From: Candidatus Saccharimonadales bacterium
Lineage (GTDB): Bacteria > Patescibacteriota > Saccharimonadia > Saccharimonadales > Saccharimonadaceae
Reading direction: 5' to 3'
DNA: 35,404 nucleotides
Assembly: GCA_030151825.1 (NCBI GenBank)
Contig: JASLCP010000025.1
Location: 1 to 35,404, forward strand
Position numbers and translations under genes: made by a program. Below are positions 17,143-26,049 of the stretch, in pieces; position 1 is the first letter of the stretch, and each line of letters starts with the position of its first letter. The notes beneath the pieces were generated by a model that saw only the letters and a program-made list of their open reading frames with translations, was not told the origin of the DNA and did no database searches.

Positions 17143-17180
17143 TATAACACAAAAAATAATAATAGATATACCTATCGCAC

Positions 17181-18182
17181 TTATTTGCCCTTTTTTGTCG
17201 CAATCACTCGTTCAATCGCCTGATCAGATTGGCGCTGCTCTTTCTCTGATTTATACACATCGGGTTCGATATAAATAAGCCTAGCAATCGGAAAATCTCG
17301 TCGCAAACGTGCCTCAACTTCATCGATCGCCCACGCCACGCCTTTTGCACTATCGTGGCTACCGACAATTACTTTCATCGCAACGAACAGCTCGTTTGGC
17401 CCTGTATATAATGTCTTTAGGTCCACCACCTGGTCGATTGCCTCTACGGATAGAACGGTGTCGCGAATCTTTTTCTCCATCGCCGGATCAACCGATTCAC
17501 CAATCAATAGCGACTTTACTTCGCGAAACAAAAATACCGCCACACATACCAACAGCAGCCCGATCATCATTGTCGCCACTGTATCCCATAGCGGATTCTC
17601 GGTCAAAAGGGTCAATGTAATACCAATTCCCGCAAACGATAGACCCAAAAGTGCCGCCGAATCTTCAAGCGCCAGAACCACGTGATTCACTGATTTGGTC
17701 GCACGCAAGAATTGCCACCAATTCTGTTTCTGTGGCTTGAACTGTTTGGCCTCACGCAGCGCCGTACGCAATGCCAGCCCCTCAAATACCACCGCAATAC
17801 ACAGTACGATATAGGCAACAACCGGTGCCTCGATCATTGTTGGATGGCTTAGTTTCTGGAGGCCTTCGTATATTGCAAATGCTCCGCCAAGCAAAAACAA
17901 GACAATTGATATCATAAACGCATAGACAAAGTGCGCCCGACCATACCCAAAAGGATGGACACGCGTTGGCGCACGACGTGATTGTTTCGAACCAATCAAC
18001 AGCAATACTTGGTTACTGCTATCGGCTAGCGAATGGACACCCTCGGCCAACATTGATGTTGCGCCCGTTAAAAGAAACGCAATAAACTTACTAATTGCAA
18101 TGCCAACATTGGCAGCAAATGCGGCAAAGATAGCTCCTTTTCCCTCTTGAGGTGATGTAGATGATGTATCAGAAGATTCCAT
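17181..18182 (-). CDS. Cation diffusion facilitator (CDF) transporter
   Basis: The 333-residue protein has six helices and a cytosolic C-terminal domain. Helix 2 carries the metal site HSLADSSNQ (HxxxD). The matching site in helix 5 reads ALEDSAALLG, the ED form seen in the ZNT9-like branch. HPFGYGRAHFVYAF is the other family hallmark. The C-terminal ferredoxin-like domain is present (about 235-310). It should export Zn2+, Mn2+ or a similar divalent ion in exchange for protons. A TATACT box at 18202-18207 gives a short leader of about 12 bases without a clear Shine-Dalgarno. Confidence 0.9.
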   Translation of the reverse strand: MESSDTSSTSPQEGKGAIFAAFAANVGIAISKFIAFLLTGATSMLAEGVHSLADSSNQVLLLIGSKQSRRAPTRVHPFGYGRAHFVYAFMISIVLFLLGGAFAIYEGLQKLSHPTMIEAPVVAYIVLCIAVVFEGLALRTALREAKQFKPQKQNWWQFLRATKSVNHVVLALEDSAALLGLSFAGIGITLTLLTENPLWDTVATMMIGLLLVCVAVFLFREVKSLLIGESVDPAMEKKIRDTVLSVEAIDQVVDLKTLYTGPNELFVAMKVIVGSHDSAKGVAWAIDEVEARLRRDFPIARLIYIEPDVYKSEKEQRQSDQAIERVIATKKGK

Positions 18183-18222
18183 ACGGCGTTTTCTACACCC
18201 TAGTATAAAGCATCATGCCACT

Positions 18223-18768
18223 TTATGCATCAGCTAGTGCGGCGAGCTTTTTTGCCGTTGTGATATTACGGACTGTCATTTGCTGATATAACGGAGTTCC
18301 AACGACCTTGAGCAGACTATAGCGTGATTGATTCTTGCGCGACACCATTGCTAACACTGCGCCATCAACGTATATCATTGTTTCGTATTCGGGCCGATAG
18401 CCGATTTGGTCCAAAATCGTCGGTACATTTGCCCCATCAAACAAATACAATACATCAGCCTTGTAGCCCGACTTATCAGGACGTGGCGAATCGTTGGTCC
18501 ATTCCGGCGGAATTGCGGCAGCAATCGCTTGTGCTTTCTTTGCGGACAACATCAACGTTGGAATCACAAACCCAAAGTGTAATTCAAGCGTTGCACATAC
18601 AGCTGCCACCGTCGGCGCATGCTCATGTGAGGCAACAGCGTTTCCCGAGTTGATATACACCACGATATCAGAAAATCCTAGCCCTTCAAGCACCGCATAA
18701 AACTCAGCTTTCGGGACACGGCGTCCCCCGCCAACATTCACGCCCCGAAGTAAAATAACATACCTCAT
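18223..18768 (-). CDS. DUF1697 family protein
   Basis: The 181-residue protein is a full-length DUF1697 member: RYVILLRGVNVGGGRRVPKAE at the very N-terminus, VVYINSGNAVA at about 35-45, and the late SRYSLLKVVGTPLYQQMTVRN segment. The function is unknown. The start at 18768 is given by conservation (the motif starts two residues in) and by the TAATG junction with the upstream membrane protein gene, which overlaps by one base; the longer frame is rejected for this reason. Confidence 0.88.
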   Translation of the reverse strand: MRYVILLRGVNVGGGRRVPKAEFYAVLEGLGFSDIVVYINSGNAVASHEHAPTVAAVCATLELHFGFVIPTLMLSAKKAQAIAAAIPPEWTNDSPRPDKSGYKADVLYLFDGANVPTILDQIGYRPEYETMIYVDGAVLAMVSRKNQSRYSLLKVVGTPLYQQMTVRNITTAKKLAALADA

Positions 18769-19340
18769 TACTTGATTTTTGCGTAGTGGCGCAACCCCAG
18801 TACCACCAACAGTGCCATCACTATCGCACCGGCAAACGCTGCAAGTGCAGCATATTTCGCAATCATGCCAAATGTCCAAAATGCATAGCCACTTCCAAGC
18901 AGCATACCACGGAGGGTTTCACCCTGGAATAACGTCGCTTTCAAACCAGCGAGTTTCTGATCGGTAGGATGTTGCATTGACTCAGTACTAATCTCAGCAT
19001 ATGTTTTGCCGTTAGCCATTGCCCGCAAGTGCGCTGCAATAAAGTTGTCAGCATATACCTTTGCCTGATCACCTGTCGTCAATTGTTGCCCAACGTACGG
19101 CTTAATTGCCTGTTGATCAGTTGCGTCAAGAGCAGCAAACGCCTTGCTATCTTTTTCGGGGAAATAAATGTGCTGCGCCGACAGTTGATCGGTTACCATG
19201 CCGGTCGCAAATGTGTAGCCGTACCACGCGAGTCCACCAACAGCCAGCAGCACCAAAGTTGCCGCCGTCCCCAACAAAATAAATACTTTATCAATTGCTT
19301 TACGCTCTGTGTTTTTTGCCATAGTCCGAAGGCCTTCCAT
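18768..19340 (-). CDS. Two-helix membrane protein of unknown function
   Basis: The 190-residue protein has one membrane helix near the N-terminus (about 19-42) and one at the C-terminus (about 158-182), with about 110 polar residues between them that should lie outside the membrane. The middle holds HIYFPEKDSKAFAAL and a late HLRAMANGKTYAEIS. This plan and the GKTYAE motif recall an actinobacterial family often mislabelled 'aromatic ring-opening dioxygenase LigA'; the likeness is from memory and no dioxygenase domain is visible. ATG 19322 (MAKNTE), preceded by GGAAGG, is an alternative start. It is joined to the DUF1697 gene by a one-base overlap. Confidence 0.7.
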   Translation of the reverse strand: MEGLRTMAKNTERKAIDKVFILLGTAATLVLLAVGGLAWYGYTFATGMVTDQLSAQHIYFPEKDSKAFAALDATDQQAIKPYVGQQLTTGDQAKVYADNFIAAHLRAMANGKTYAEISTESMQHPTDQKLAGLKATLFQGETLRGMLLGSGYAFWTFGMIAKYAALAAFAGAIVMALLVVLGLRHYAKIK

Positions 19341-19397
19341 GTCAGTTATATACTTATGCTTTTAGTATACACGATTTATCAATTTATCAGCATATGA

Positions 19398-19787
19398 CTA
19401 CGGTGAAACAACGATCTTATCATCGGCTGTCGCAATGCGGTACATAAATATACTACACATCAGCGCAACACCTCCTACCCATACCGTTATGACGACATTT
19501 TGCGTGGCAAGACCGACAATAATTGTCGAAAGCCAAGCGCTTGTTTGTGCAATTATTTTAACGCGGCGTGTCACACTGCGTTCACGCTCAAACCTACGCG
19601 CCTCGGCAAGGGCTGTCTTTAAAATCGGCAGACGCTCTAGTTGACGTCGCAGTCGCACACTTGACTTGCTGAATGCCCATAGCGCAATGATCAGAGGCAT
19701 CGTTGTCGGCACACCAGGCAACCACACACCAACAATCGCAATCATCGCAAAGACGCCGCCCAACACACCAAAAAGGAATCGCGTCAT
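19398..19787 (-). CDS. DUF454 (YbaN-like) inner membrane protein
   Basis: The 129-residue protein matches the DUF454/YbaN family: an N-terminal hydrophobic segment with GVWLPGVPTTMPLIIALWAFSKSS, a basic amphipathic middle (RRQLERLP ... RRFERERSVTRRVK) and two further helices. The function is unknown. The start codon overlaps the stop of the histidine phosphatase gene by 4 bases, so it is the third gene of the GltS-phosphatase-DUF454 operon. Confidence 0.85.
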   Translation of the reverse strand: MTRFLFGVLGGVFAMIAIVGVWLPGVPTTMPLIIALWAFSKSSVRLRRQLERLPILKTALAEARRFERERSVTRRVKIIAQTSAWLSTIIVGLATQNVVITVWVGGVALMCSIFMYRIATADDKIVVSP

Positions 19788-20350
19788 ATCCTACCACCAG
19801 TAGACATCGTGAGCGGATATGGCACAACCTGCCCATTCGCTGGCTTTTCAATTGTCAACATCTGATCAATTGGCCGTTGCTGCGCCAGGCACATCGACAT
19901 ACGATACGTTCCGTCGTGAGCCACTACAAGCACATCACCATCAGCTGCAAATGTTGTAATCATCGCGTTCGCCCTGGCGATCCGATCAGCAAATCGTTGG
20001 ATACTCTCACCGCCAGCTGCCACCACTTCCTCAGACGTAGCGCTATGATATGCAGTGACCGAGCCGCCCTCGAACATTCCGGCATCTCGCTCTTTCAGCT
20101 CGTCAATAATCACAATCGACGACTCGGGATAATCACACTCGCGCGCAATTGTCTTGGCTGTATCAAGCGCCCGCGAAAGCGACGATGACACGATCGTCGC
20201 AAACACCAGTGCGTCAGTACGAATACGCACTGCCTCGTCATTTGCCTGCTTTTGTCCTTTGAGCGTCAGTGGAGATTCGCTTGCTCCAGCTAGTACTCCA
20301 TCCGCGTTCGCCTGACTTTCTCCATGACGCACAAAATACACCGCTCCCAT
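19784..20350 (-). CDS. Histidine phosphatase family protein (phosphoglycerate mutase-like)
   Basis: The 188-residue protein has the phosphohistidine signature VYFVRHGESQAN (R8, H9), the ELKERDAGMFEG segment with the likely acid/base Glu and the second catalytic His in VLVVAHDGTYR. This is a cytoplasmic phosphatase or mutase of the branch 1 histidine phosphatases; the short length fits a broad phosphatase more than glycolytic phosphoglycerate mutase. It begins 2 bases after the GltS-like gene stop. Confidence 0.88.
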   Translation of the reverse strand: MGAVYFVRHGESQANADGVLAGASESPLTLKGQKQANDEAVRIRTDALVFATIVSSSLSRALDTAKTIARECDYPESSIVIIDELKERDAGMFEGGSVTAYHSATSEEVVAAGGESIQRFADRIARANAMITTFAADGDVLVVAHDGTYRMSMCLAQQRPIDQMLTIEKPANGQVVPYPLTMSTGGRI

Positions 20351-20352
20351 AC

Positions 20353-21747
20353 CTATTCTCCCACCGCCATCCTGCCGATGCGCTCACTCCGGCGCTGCTG
20401 ATGACCTCGCTTTTTACCAAGCAACAGCCCGACCGTCAGCCAAAACATCCCCACACAAACGGCAACAGTCAACATCGGTACCACCCCAAACTCAACCACC
20501 GCAACGGCAGCAGTTGCCGTCACAATACCCCCACCCATAAACGGTTCATACGCCAACTGCTTGTACGCAAATGTCTCACGTGCGCCTGTACGATTAAGTG
20601 GATCAGCCAAGCGATTCAGCAGCAGTCCCGTAGCAGTTGTCCCCAATGCCTGCCCCAAATCCGTCATACCGTACTCAAACCAATGTCGCCGAAAAATCCG
20701 CGGCGCCAATACAAAGAACGCCACGAGCACCCATACGATACCCACAATTGCCAGCAATACAAACGATGCTACGTTATGCGCAATCACGCCGAGTGATATT
20801 GTCCCAATTGCCGTGATAATCAGCAGATCCAGCGCAATCGAACTATATGCATATATCACACCAGTCGGTACTCGCTGGTCAAGTTTCAACATGCTCAGCA
20901 ACAGCTGTACCAGCAGTCCGCCAAACATCACAAAGGTAAATAGCGGCATATGTGGGAAAATCTGTATTGCCACTTGCCCACCAAATAGCGATCGCTCCAT
21001 CCAAATCATTCCCTCAAGTAACAACCATCCAAATAGAATCGCTAGCACAATACACGCAATTGCCGCCACATGTTGACGCGGATTTGTCTCGAGTGATCGC
21101 GTCAAATGCGTCAAGCTATAACCGTTTTTAATCATGTGTCTCTGCTGCAATTTCATCGATGCCCGGTCAAGCACTCGGCCAATTCGCCGGTTATGGATAT
21201 TGATAATAATAATCCCCAAAATCACCGCTGATACAATACTAATCGTCGCTAACCCCATTGCAATATCTGTTGCCTCAGGCCAGCCCATTTCGGCAAATGT
21301 TGGCGCCAACCCAGCTGCCGTCCCATGCCCGCCCGAATAGCTAATTTCAAGCAGCGTTCCAAATGCTGGCGGCGCACCAAATACAGGCCCCAGCAACACC
21401 AGCACCAATAGTAGTGCAATCACATACATTCCCCACGCAATCGTATTACCAAATGCGATCATCGATCCGGCCTGTTTCCATACCTGTGACGGCTTTGGAA
21501 TAGGCTTACCAATAAATAATCCAGCAAACACAATATTAATCAGCAGTGCCGGTAATGCACCCAAAAATGATGCGATATCCGTTGGTACCGCGCCAAATGC
21601 TTGCGGCCCCAAGATCAGCAATAATACACCGCCAACAATCGAGCTCGGGATAAAATAACGTTGCAGTAATGATGTGCGACGCTTAATCAGCCGTGCCAAA
21701 ATCCACACCAATGTGAGTACCGCGATCGCCTGAAACCATATAGACAT
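20353..21747 (-). CDS. GltS-like sodium/glutamate symporter (ESS family)
   Basis: The 464-residue membrane protein has about 11-12 helices in two repeats. The first repeat contains the re-entrant segment SYSGGHGTAAGLAPTFAEMGW, the hallmark of the ESS (GltS) family; the second has GMTDLGQALGTTATGLLLNR, the matching inverted half. Glutamate as substrate is inferred from family. The start at 21747 is chosen because a TATACT box at 21755-21760 lies 7 bases before it; the longer frame would start upstream of that box. It is the first gene of an operon with a phosphatase and DUF454. Confidence 0.83.
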   Translation of the reverse strand: MSIWFQAIAVLTLVWILARLIKRRTSLLQRYFIPSSIVGGVLLLILGPQAFGAVPTDIASFLGALPALLINIVFAGLFIGKPIPKPSQVWKQAGSMIAFGNTIAWGMYVIALLLVLVLLGPVFGAPPAFGTLLEISYSGGHGTAAGLAPTFAEMGWPEATDIAMGLATISIVSAVILGIIIINIHNRRIGRVLDRASMKLQQRHMIKNGYSLTHLTRSLETNPRQHVAAIACIVLAILFGWLLLEGMIWMERSLFGGQVAIQIFPHMPLFTFVMFGGLLVQLLLSMLKLDQRVPTGVIYAYSSIALDLLIITAIGTISLGVIAHNVASFVLLAIVGIVWVLVAFFVLAPRIFRRHWFEYGMTDLGQALGTTATGLLLNRLADPLNRTGARETFAYKQLAYEPFMGGGIVTATAAVAVVEFGVVPMLTVAVCVGMFWLTVGLLLGKKRGHQQRRSERIGRMAVGE

Positions 21748-21834
21748 GATTTCTAGTATAACAACTTTTTTCAAAAAAGCTTGTGGTCAGCTCACCTTTA
21801 ACCACTTCCAATGCTATGCTACACTGAAATTAGT

Positions 21835-22479
21835 ATGAAACTGACACGATCAGAAATTATCCAAGCCCAATGTGCGCTTATTGTCGCTATCCTTTTGCAG
21901 ATTGCCGTGTGGCGCATGAATCACGAGATGTTCTCAAACTTCCAATATATTATTATCGTCGTCGAATTGGCACTGACCCTACTCATTGGTCTCACGACAG
22001 GCACAAAAAACACTCACGGACGCGCCCTGTACCATGGTGCATCAACCGCACTCCTTGGTGTCGTCACCGTAGCTAATTTCGCGTCACTAACGGTCGTCGT
22101 CTACGCGCTCGTGACTGGTCATATTACTGACGGGGCTGCGCTGCTCGGTTCAGCTCTGGCCATCTTCTTCACCAACGTTATCGTTTACGCTCTGTGGTAC
22201 TGGGAAATCGATAGCCCTGGCCTGACTAATCGTCAATGGACAAAAAGCGACAAAGACTTTCAGTTCACCCAACACAATTTGCCACACGAATTTCCCGGCT
22301 GGAAACCCGAATTCGTTGACTACTTATATATATCGGTGATCAATTCACTCAACGGTGCCAATACCGGTGCTCAGGCGCTAACCAAACAAGCAAAAATGCT
22401 GATGGCCACCCAAGCAGCAATTAGTATTTTTACGCTCGCACTGGTCGTTGCCAGGTCAGTCGGTATTCTCGGCAACTAG
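21835..22479 (+). CDS. Conserved multi-helix membrane protein of unknown function
   Basis: The 214-residue protein has about four or five helices. A WYWEIDSPG segment follows helix 4, and FVDYLYISVINSLNGANTGAQAL precedes the last helix. This arrangement recalls an actinobacterial membrane family whose segment at that position (DYLYxSxxNATAFSPTD) looks like a degenerate channel pore loop; the likeness is from memory. No function is assigned. The start at 21835 is set by a TACACT box (21820-21825) 9 bases upstream. The gene is divergent from the GltS operon and ends at a terminator hairpin. Confidence 0.65.
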   Translation: MKLTRSEIIQAQCALIVAILLQIAVWRMNHEMFSNFQYIIIVVELALTLLIGLTTGTKNTHGRALYHGASTALLGVVTVANFASLTVVVYALVTGHITDGAALLGSALAIFFTNVIVYALWYWEIDSPGLTNRQWTKSDKDFQFTQHNLPHEFPGWKPEFVDYLYISVINSLNGANTGAQALTKQAKMLMATQAAISIFTLALVVARSVGILGN

Positions 22480-22482
22480 GTA

Positions 22483-22512
22483 AAACAGCGCGCAATAATC
22501 GGCGCGCTGTTT
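22483..22512. terminator. Bidirectional hairpin terminator
   Basis: A perfect 11-pair stem (AAACAGCGCGC with GCGCGCTGTTT) and an 8-base loop. It lies between two converging genes; T-rich ends on both strands allow it to serve both. Confidence 0.8.
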
Positions 22513-22540
22513 AGTAGGTGTCGGTACTCTCACTTATCAC

Positions 22541-23092
22541 TTACGAGCGAACACGAAAGGCCAATCCAACATTGGCGGCACCGCTGAGCACCAAATATAG
22601 TCCAAACGCCCAGACAAACACCAAGCCAGACGCTGCTGGATGCGCCAACACAACCGCGCCAAGTACGACGCCCAGTACGCCGGCAACAATATGGAACCAG
22701 CGATTATCAACCACCTCCTTATCTTTCGAGAACATCCCGACAACAAAGTCGACCACACCACGCGCAATCAGCGTAAATGCGACGAGCATAATAATAACCG
22801 CCACCGTCACTTCAGGATTACGTAGCAGATAAATGCCCAGCCCTACTGCGAGCAAACTAAAGACCGATTCCAGCCACCACATACTTGTGCGGCCAACACC
22901 CAAAAAACTATGTACCAGACTGACAATTCCCCAGACCAATACCAATACACCGAACAAACTCACGAACAATGACGCAGATAATCCGGGCCATACTAAAATA
23001 ACGATGCCAAACAGCACCGCCAGAACACCTTGGGCAACCAGCACACCAGCCAGTCGATCCCGTACTACTGTTTCCAATTCTCCTCTTGCCAT
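22541..23092 (-). CDS. HdeD / DUF308 family membrane protein
   Basis: The 183-residue protein has six membrane helices as three similar hairpins, with LVWPGLSASLFVSLFGVLVLVWGI in the first pair, NPEVTVAVIIMLVAFTLIARG in the second and HPAASGLVFVWAFGLYLVLSG in the third. This is the DUF308/HdeD pattern (acid-resistance membrane protein in E. coli; role elsewhere unclear). A strong GAGGTG Shine-Dalgarno lies before ATG. The gene stands alone. Confidence 0.87.
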   Translation of the reverse strand: MARGELETVVRDRLAGVLVAQGVLAVLFGIVILVWPGLSASLFVSLFGVLVLVWGIVSLVHSFLGVGRTSMWWLESVFSLLAVGLGIYLLRNPEVTVAVIIMLVAFTLIARGVVDFVVGMFSKDKEVVDNRWFHIVAGVLGVVLGAVVLAHPAASGLVFVWAFGLYLVLSGAANVGLAFRVRS

Positions 23093-23212
23093 ATATCACC
23101 TCCTTATCAGTGAATAGGTAATTGTGGCCTCAGTATACTCCTCGCATTCAGGTTTGCCTAGTGCAAAATGCCTTTGCTTATATCACCCCTCGTTACGCGC
23201 TATACTAAGGGT

Positions 23213-23806
23213 ATGAAACTAACTGCTGCCGAGCGTACTTTACAGACACTTGACCCTATTCTTGGAACACTCATTACCCAACATGGGACGTTGCCGTTAC
23301 GTCCGACACGCGGCTATTTCGAGGATCTTGCGCGGTCGATTGTATCGCAACAAATTTCGGTCAAAGCCGCTGCCAAAATTTTTGAACGGTTCACTAGGGC
23401 TACTGATCTACAGCCAGAAAAAGTATTGGAGCTGACCGATACCGACATCAAGACGATAGGTCTATCTGATCAAAAATCGCGCTATCTGCATGACCTGGCT
23501 CAACACTTCGTTGATGACCAAGCAGTACTTGATCATCTCGAAACGCTCAGTGACGACGATGTTATTGGCGAACTTACCCGGGTGAAAGGTATCGGCACCT
23601 GGACGGCTCAAATGTTTCTCATATTCACATTACATCGCCCCGATATCTTTGCGCCCGATGATCGCGGTCTGCAATTAGCGGTCGAAAAATTATACGAACA
23701 CACGTTTACGCACGACGAACTCGCGCAATTTGCCGAGCGCTGGGCGCCGTACCGCTCGACAGCCTGTCTGCATTTGTGGCATTCGCTCGATAACAAACCC
23801 CAGTAG
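23213..23806 (+). CDS. DNA-3-methyladenine glycosylase II (AlkA/Mag1 type)
   Basis: The 197-residue protein is an HhH-GPD glycosylase: GYFEDLARSIVSQQISVKAAAKIF early, the helix-hairpin-helix VKGIGTWTAQMFLIF at about 132-146, then FAPDDRGLQLAVEKLY with the catalytic Asp (second D). It lacks the N-terminal TBP-like domain of E. coli AlkA and so matches the short Mag1 type. It removes alkylated purines to start base excision repair. The start at 23213 is set by a TATACT box at 23201-23206, 6 bases upstream. It ends 3 bases from the convergent trhO gene. Confidence 0.9.
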   Translation: MKLTAAERTLQTLDPILGTLITQHGTLPLRPTRGYFEDLARSIVSQQISVKAAAKIFERFTRATDLQPEKVLELTDTDIKTIGLSDQKSRYLHDLAQHFVDDQAVLDHLETLSDDDVIGELTRVKGIGTWTAQMFLIFTLHRPDIFAPDDRGLQLAVEKLYEHTFTHDELAQFAERWAPYRSTACLHLWHSLDNKPQ

Positions 23807-23809
23807 CGA

Positions 23810-24721
23810 CTACACAGCCGCCCTGAGTTTCGCTTCGTGCTTTTGCCGGCACTCGTCGGTATGAAACAACAAATCAGGGTTTTGCTTGCAGTGCAAACAA
23901 ATCAACACCAAATCATTACATTCCATGTGGGCGCAGTTTTCAAAATTATTCGTCGGACCGCCACAGTGCGTACATTCACCAATCGTCTTGGCATGGTCGC
24001 TAAAATCGATCGTCATGCGGTTATCGAATACACGAAGGGAACCTTCCCATAGACCATCGTCGCCGTATGCCTCGCCATACTTGACGATGCCACCATCGAT
24101 TTGATAGACATCTTTAAATCCGCGTTTTTTCATCATGGCGCTAATAGCTTCGCAGCGAATACCGCCCGTGCAATAGGTGATAATTTTTTTGTCTTTGATA
24201 TCATCGTACTTGTCGCTTTCCAGTTCGGCAATAAAGTCGCGCGAGGTATTGGTGTTTGGTACGACGGCATTTTTGAATTTACCAATTTTGGCTTCGTGGG
24301 CGTTGCGGCCGTCAAAAAACACCACATCGTCGCCATATTTTTCGATAAGCTCGTGGACTTCGCGTGGTTTTAGATGCTTGCCACCACCAACAACTCCACT
24401 TTCGTCCACCTCGATTTCGTCATCACTATTTTGAAAGCCTACCAGTTCGCGGCGTACCTTCACGCTCATGCGTGGAAAATCTTCACGGCCACCGTCACTC
24501 CACTTAAATACCGTATTTTTAAACCCAGAGAACTTTTTTGTCTCGCGAATATACGTCTTAAGGTCATCCATCTCGCCGCCAACCGTCCCATTCAGCCCCT
24601 GTTCACTCACCAAGATTCGCCCTTTCAGATTCAGGCTATCAGTCAGTGTCTTTTGCCACAATTTTATCGTTTCCGGGTCCTTGATGGGCGTAAACTTATA
24701 ATAGAGGAGAATTCTTTGCAT
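23810..24721 (-). CDS. trhO: tRNA uridine(34) hydroxylase TrhO (rhodanese-like)
   Basis: The 303-residue protein has the YceA/TrhO plan: an N-terminal UPF0176 domain (about 1-95), a rhodanese domain with active-site loop YCTGGIRCE (Cys184), and a C-terminal Cys-rich tail (CTHCGG ... NCAHMECND ... CLHCKQN) that may bind a metal. TrhO makes 5-hydroxyuridine at the tRNA wobble position in an oxygen-dependent way. A TATAAT box at 24730-24735 sits 8 bases before ATG without a Shine-Dalgarno. Confidence 0.93.
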   Translation of the reverse strand: MQRILLYYKFTPIKDPETIKLWQKTLTDSLNLKGRILVSEQGLNGTVGGEMDDLKTYIRETKKFSGFKNTVFKWSDGGREDFPRMSVKVRRELVGFQNSDDEIEVDESGVVGGGKHLKPREVHELIEKYGDDVVFFDGRNAHEAKIGKFKNAVVPNTNTSRDFIAELESDKYDDIKDKKIITYCTGGIRCEAISAMMKKRGFKDVYQIDGGIVKYGEAYGDDGLWEGSLRVFDNRMTIDFSDHAKTIGECTHCGGPTNNFENCAHMECNDLVLICLHCKQNPDLLFHTDECRQKHEAKLRAAV

Positions 24722-24822
24722 ATATTCCCATTATAGCACATTTGGCCTCTGTTGTCACGGGGCAGCTTGAGAGCTTTTGTCAAGATAGAGTCATTCTAGT
24801 ATCATTTTCTTAAAAAATAATA

Positions 24823-24851
24823 TTGCTTTTTTAACATAAATATTGTATAAT
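24823..24851 (+). promoter_or_regulatory. Sigma-70-type promoter of the glycosyltransferase-sortase unit
   Basis: TTGCTT at 24823-24828 and TATAAT at 24846-24851 are separated by 17 bases, with a TG just before the -10 box. The start of transcription would be near 24858, giving a leader of about 85 bases before the ATG at 24943. This is the best -35/-10 pair in the window. Confidence 0.75.
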
Positions 24852-24942
24852 CAAGCAGCTGCCTTTACACCTCTCACCAGAGTGCTCAAAGACAAGTACG
24901 TTAACAAGTAGTTACTCCAAACAAACTTTCGAAAGGACGTTC

Positions 24943-26019
24943 ATGACTACTGTCGTAGCGCTGATTCCAGCGTACAACGAAGCAGAGAGCATCGAGGAGA
25001 CAATCAAAACACTCCTTGCTCAGAGCCGTCAACCTGATTTGATCGTTGTCATCCCCAACGGATGCACCGACAAAACGGCAGACATTGCCCATCGATACAG
25101 CTCTCGGTCGCTTGTCGTCCATGAACTGCCTCGATTGGAGCACAAAAAGCCCGAGGCACTCAACATCGCGTGGCATACCTATGCCAGAATCGCTGATATT
25201 GTCGTCTGTCTCGACGCCGACACGACACTTCCGCCCAATGCGGTCGCTGACTGGATCCAAGAGTTCGATACACGACCGAATCTCGGTGGCTCGAGTTCGA
25301 AGTTCACGATGCGTGGTGAAGACTTTTGGACGCGATTGCAGCGCTCTGAATTCGCCAAGTGGACAGACACGGCACTGCGTCGCAAGCACACCACTGTACT
25401 TGCCGGTACCGCTTGCGCCATTCGTGGCGAGGCACTGCGTGCAGTTAGTCAGCTCCCAAACCGACAAGGTCCGTGGTCGTACAATTCACAAGTCGAGGAC
25501 TTCGAAGTCACCTATCAGATTCGAAGACTCGGCTACGTCTGCCACGTCTCACCGACCGTCCGCGCTTACACCGACTCCATGAAGAGCCTTCAGGCACTGT
25601 GGGGTCAGCGTATGAAATGGCAGGTCGGCACCATCGAAGACCTCCTTAGTCTCGGTGTCAACCGACTGACGTTCATCGATTGGTGGCAGCAAACCGTCGG
25701 AATATTCATGGCACTCATGCGAGTACTGTGGTTATTCCTACTCGTGTTTGCAGCTGGCGCTCACCTGCTACATTTCAGCTGGCTGTGGTGGATTGCTCTC
25801 CCAGCAACCTTCGCACTATTTGAAGGTCTGATGAGCCTGCGCATCCCTCATCGTAACAAGTGGGATATCGTGTATGGATTTGCCATCGTCCCGTCCGAGA
25901 TATTCGCGATGGTACGATCGGCATGGTTCTTGACCGCATGGGCGCAAGTCCTGTGGTCAAAGATGACTGGCTCCCGCAAGGACTACTGGTCACTGCAATA
26001 CAAAGCAGAATCGCACTAG
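24943..26019 (+). CDS. Membrane-bound family 2 glycosyltransferase
   Basis: The 358-residue protein is a GT-A fold GT2 enzyme: VVALIPAYNEAESIEETIKTLL at the N-terminus, VIPNGCTDKT, the DXD motif in VVCLDADTTLPP, and a late acceptor/QxxRW-like segment as EDFEVTYQIRRLG with WGQRMKWQVG. Three or four helices follow (about 240-330). This is the plan of processive enzymes such as hyaluronan, chitin or poly-N-acetylglucosamine synthases. A GAAAGGA Shine-Dalgarno lies 5 bases before ATG. It is the first gene of a unit with a tiny membrane protein and a sortase, so a role in cell-surface carbohydrate is likely but inferred. Lys AAG and Arg CGA codons seem more frequent than in the neighbours. Confidence 0.87.
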   Translation: MTTVVALIPAYNEAESIEETIKTLLAQSRQPDLIVVIPNGCTDKTADIAHRYSSRSLVVHELPRLEHKKPEALNIAWHTYARIADIVVCLDADTTLPPNAVADWIQEFDTRPNLGGSSSKFTMRGEDFWTRLQRSEFAKWTDTALRRKHTTVLAGTACAIRGEALRAVSQLPNRQGPWSYNSQVEDFEVTYQIRRLGYVCHVSPTVRAYTDSMKSLQALWGQRMKWQVGTIEDLLSLGVNRLTFIDWWQQTVGIFMALMRVLWLFLLVFAAGAHLLHFSWLWWIALPATFALFEGLMSLRIPHRNKWDIVYGFAIVPSEIFAMVRSAWFLTAWAQVLWSKMTGSRKDYWSLQYKAESH

Positions 26020-26049
26020 GCGGACTCTGCCCTAAGAAAGGAATACACC

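Noticed and set aside
19703..20796. Two plus-strand frames of 161 and 175 codons over the phosphatase and GltS genes
   Set aside because: Products are His/Pro/Arg-rich shadow translations of real minus-strand genes.
21763..21780. T-run/A-run palindrome (CTTTTTT, one base, AAAAAAG) between GltS and the divergent gene as a terminator
   Set aside because: It lies between two divergent starts, where no transcript needs to end; low-complexity AT runs explain it.
24901..25467. 188-codon minus-strand frame over the glycosyltransferase gene
   Set aside because: It is antisense to conserved GT2 motifs and has no promoter or Shine-Dalgarno of its own.
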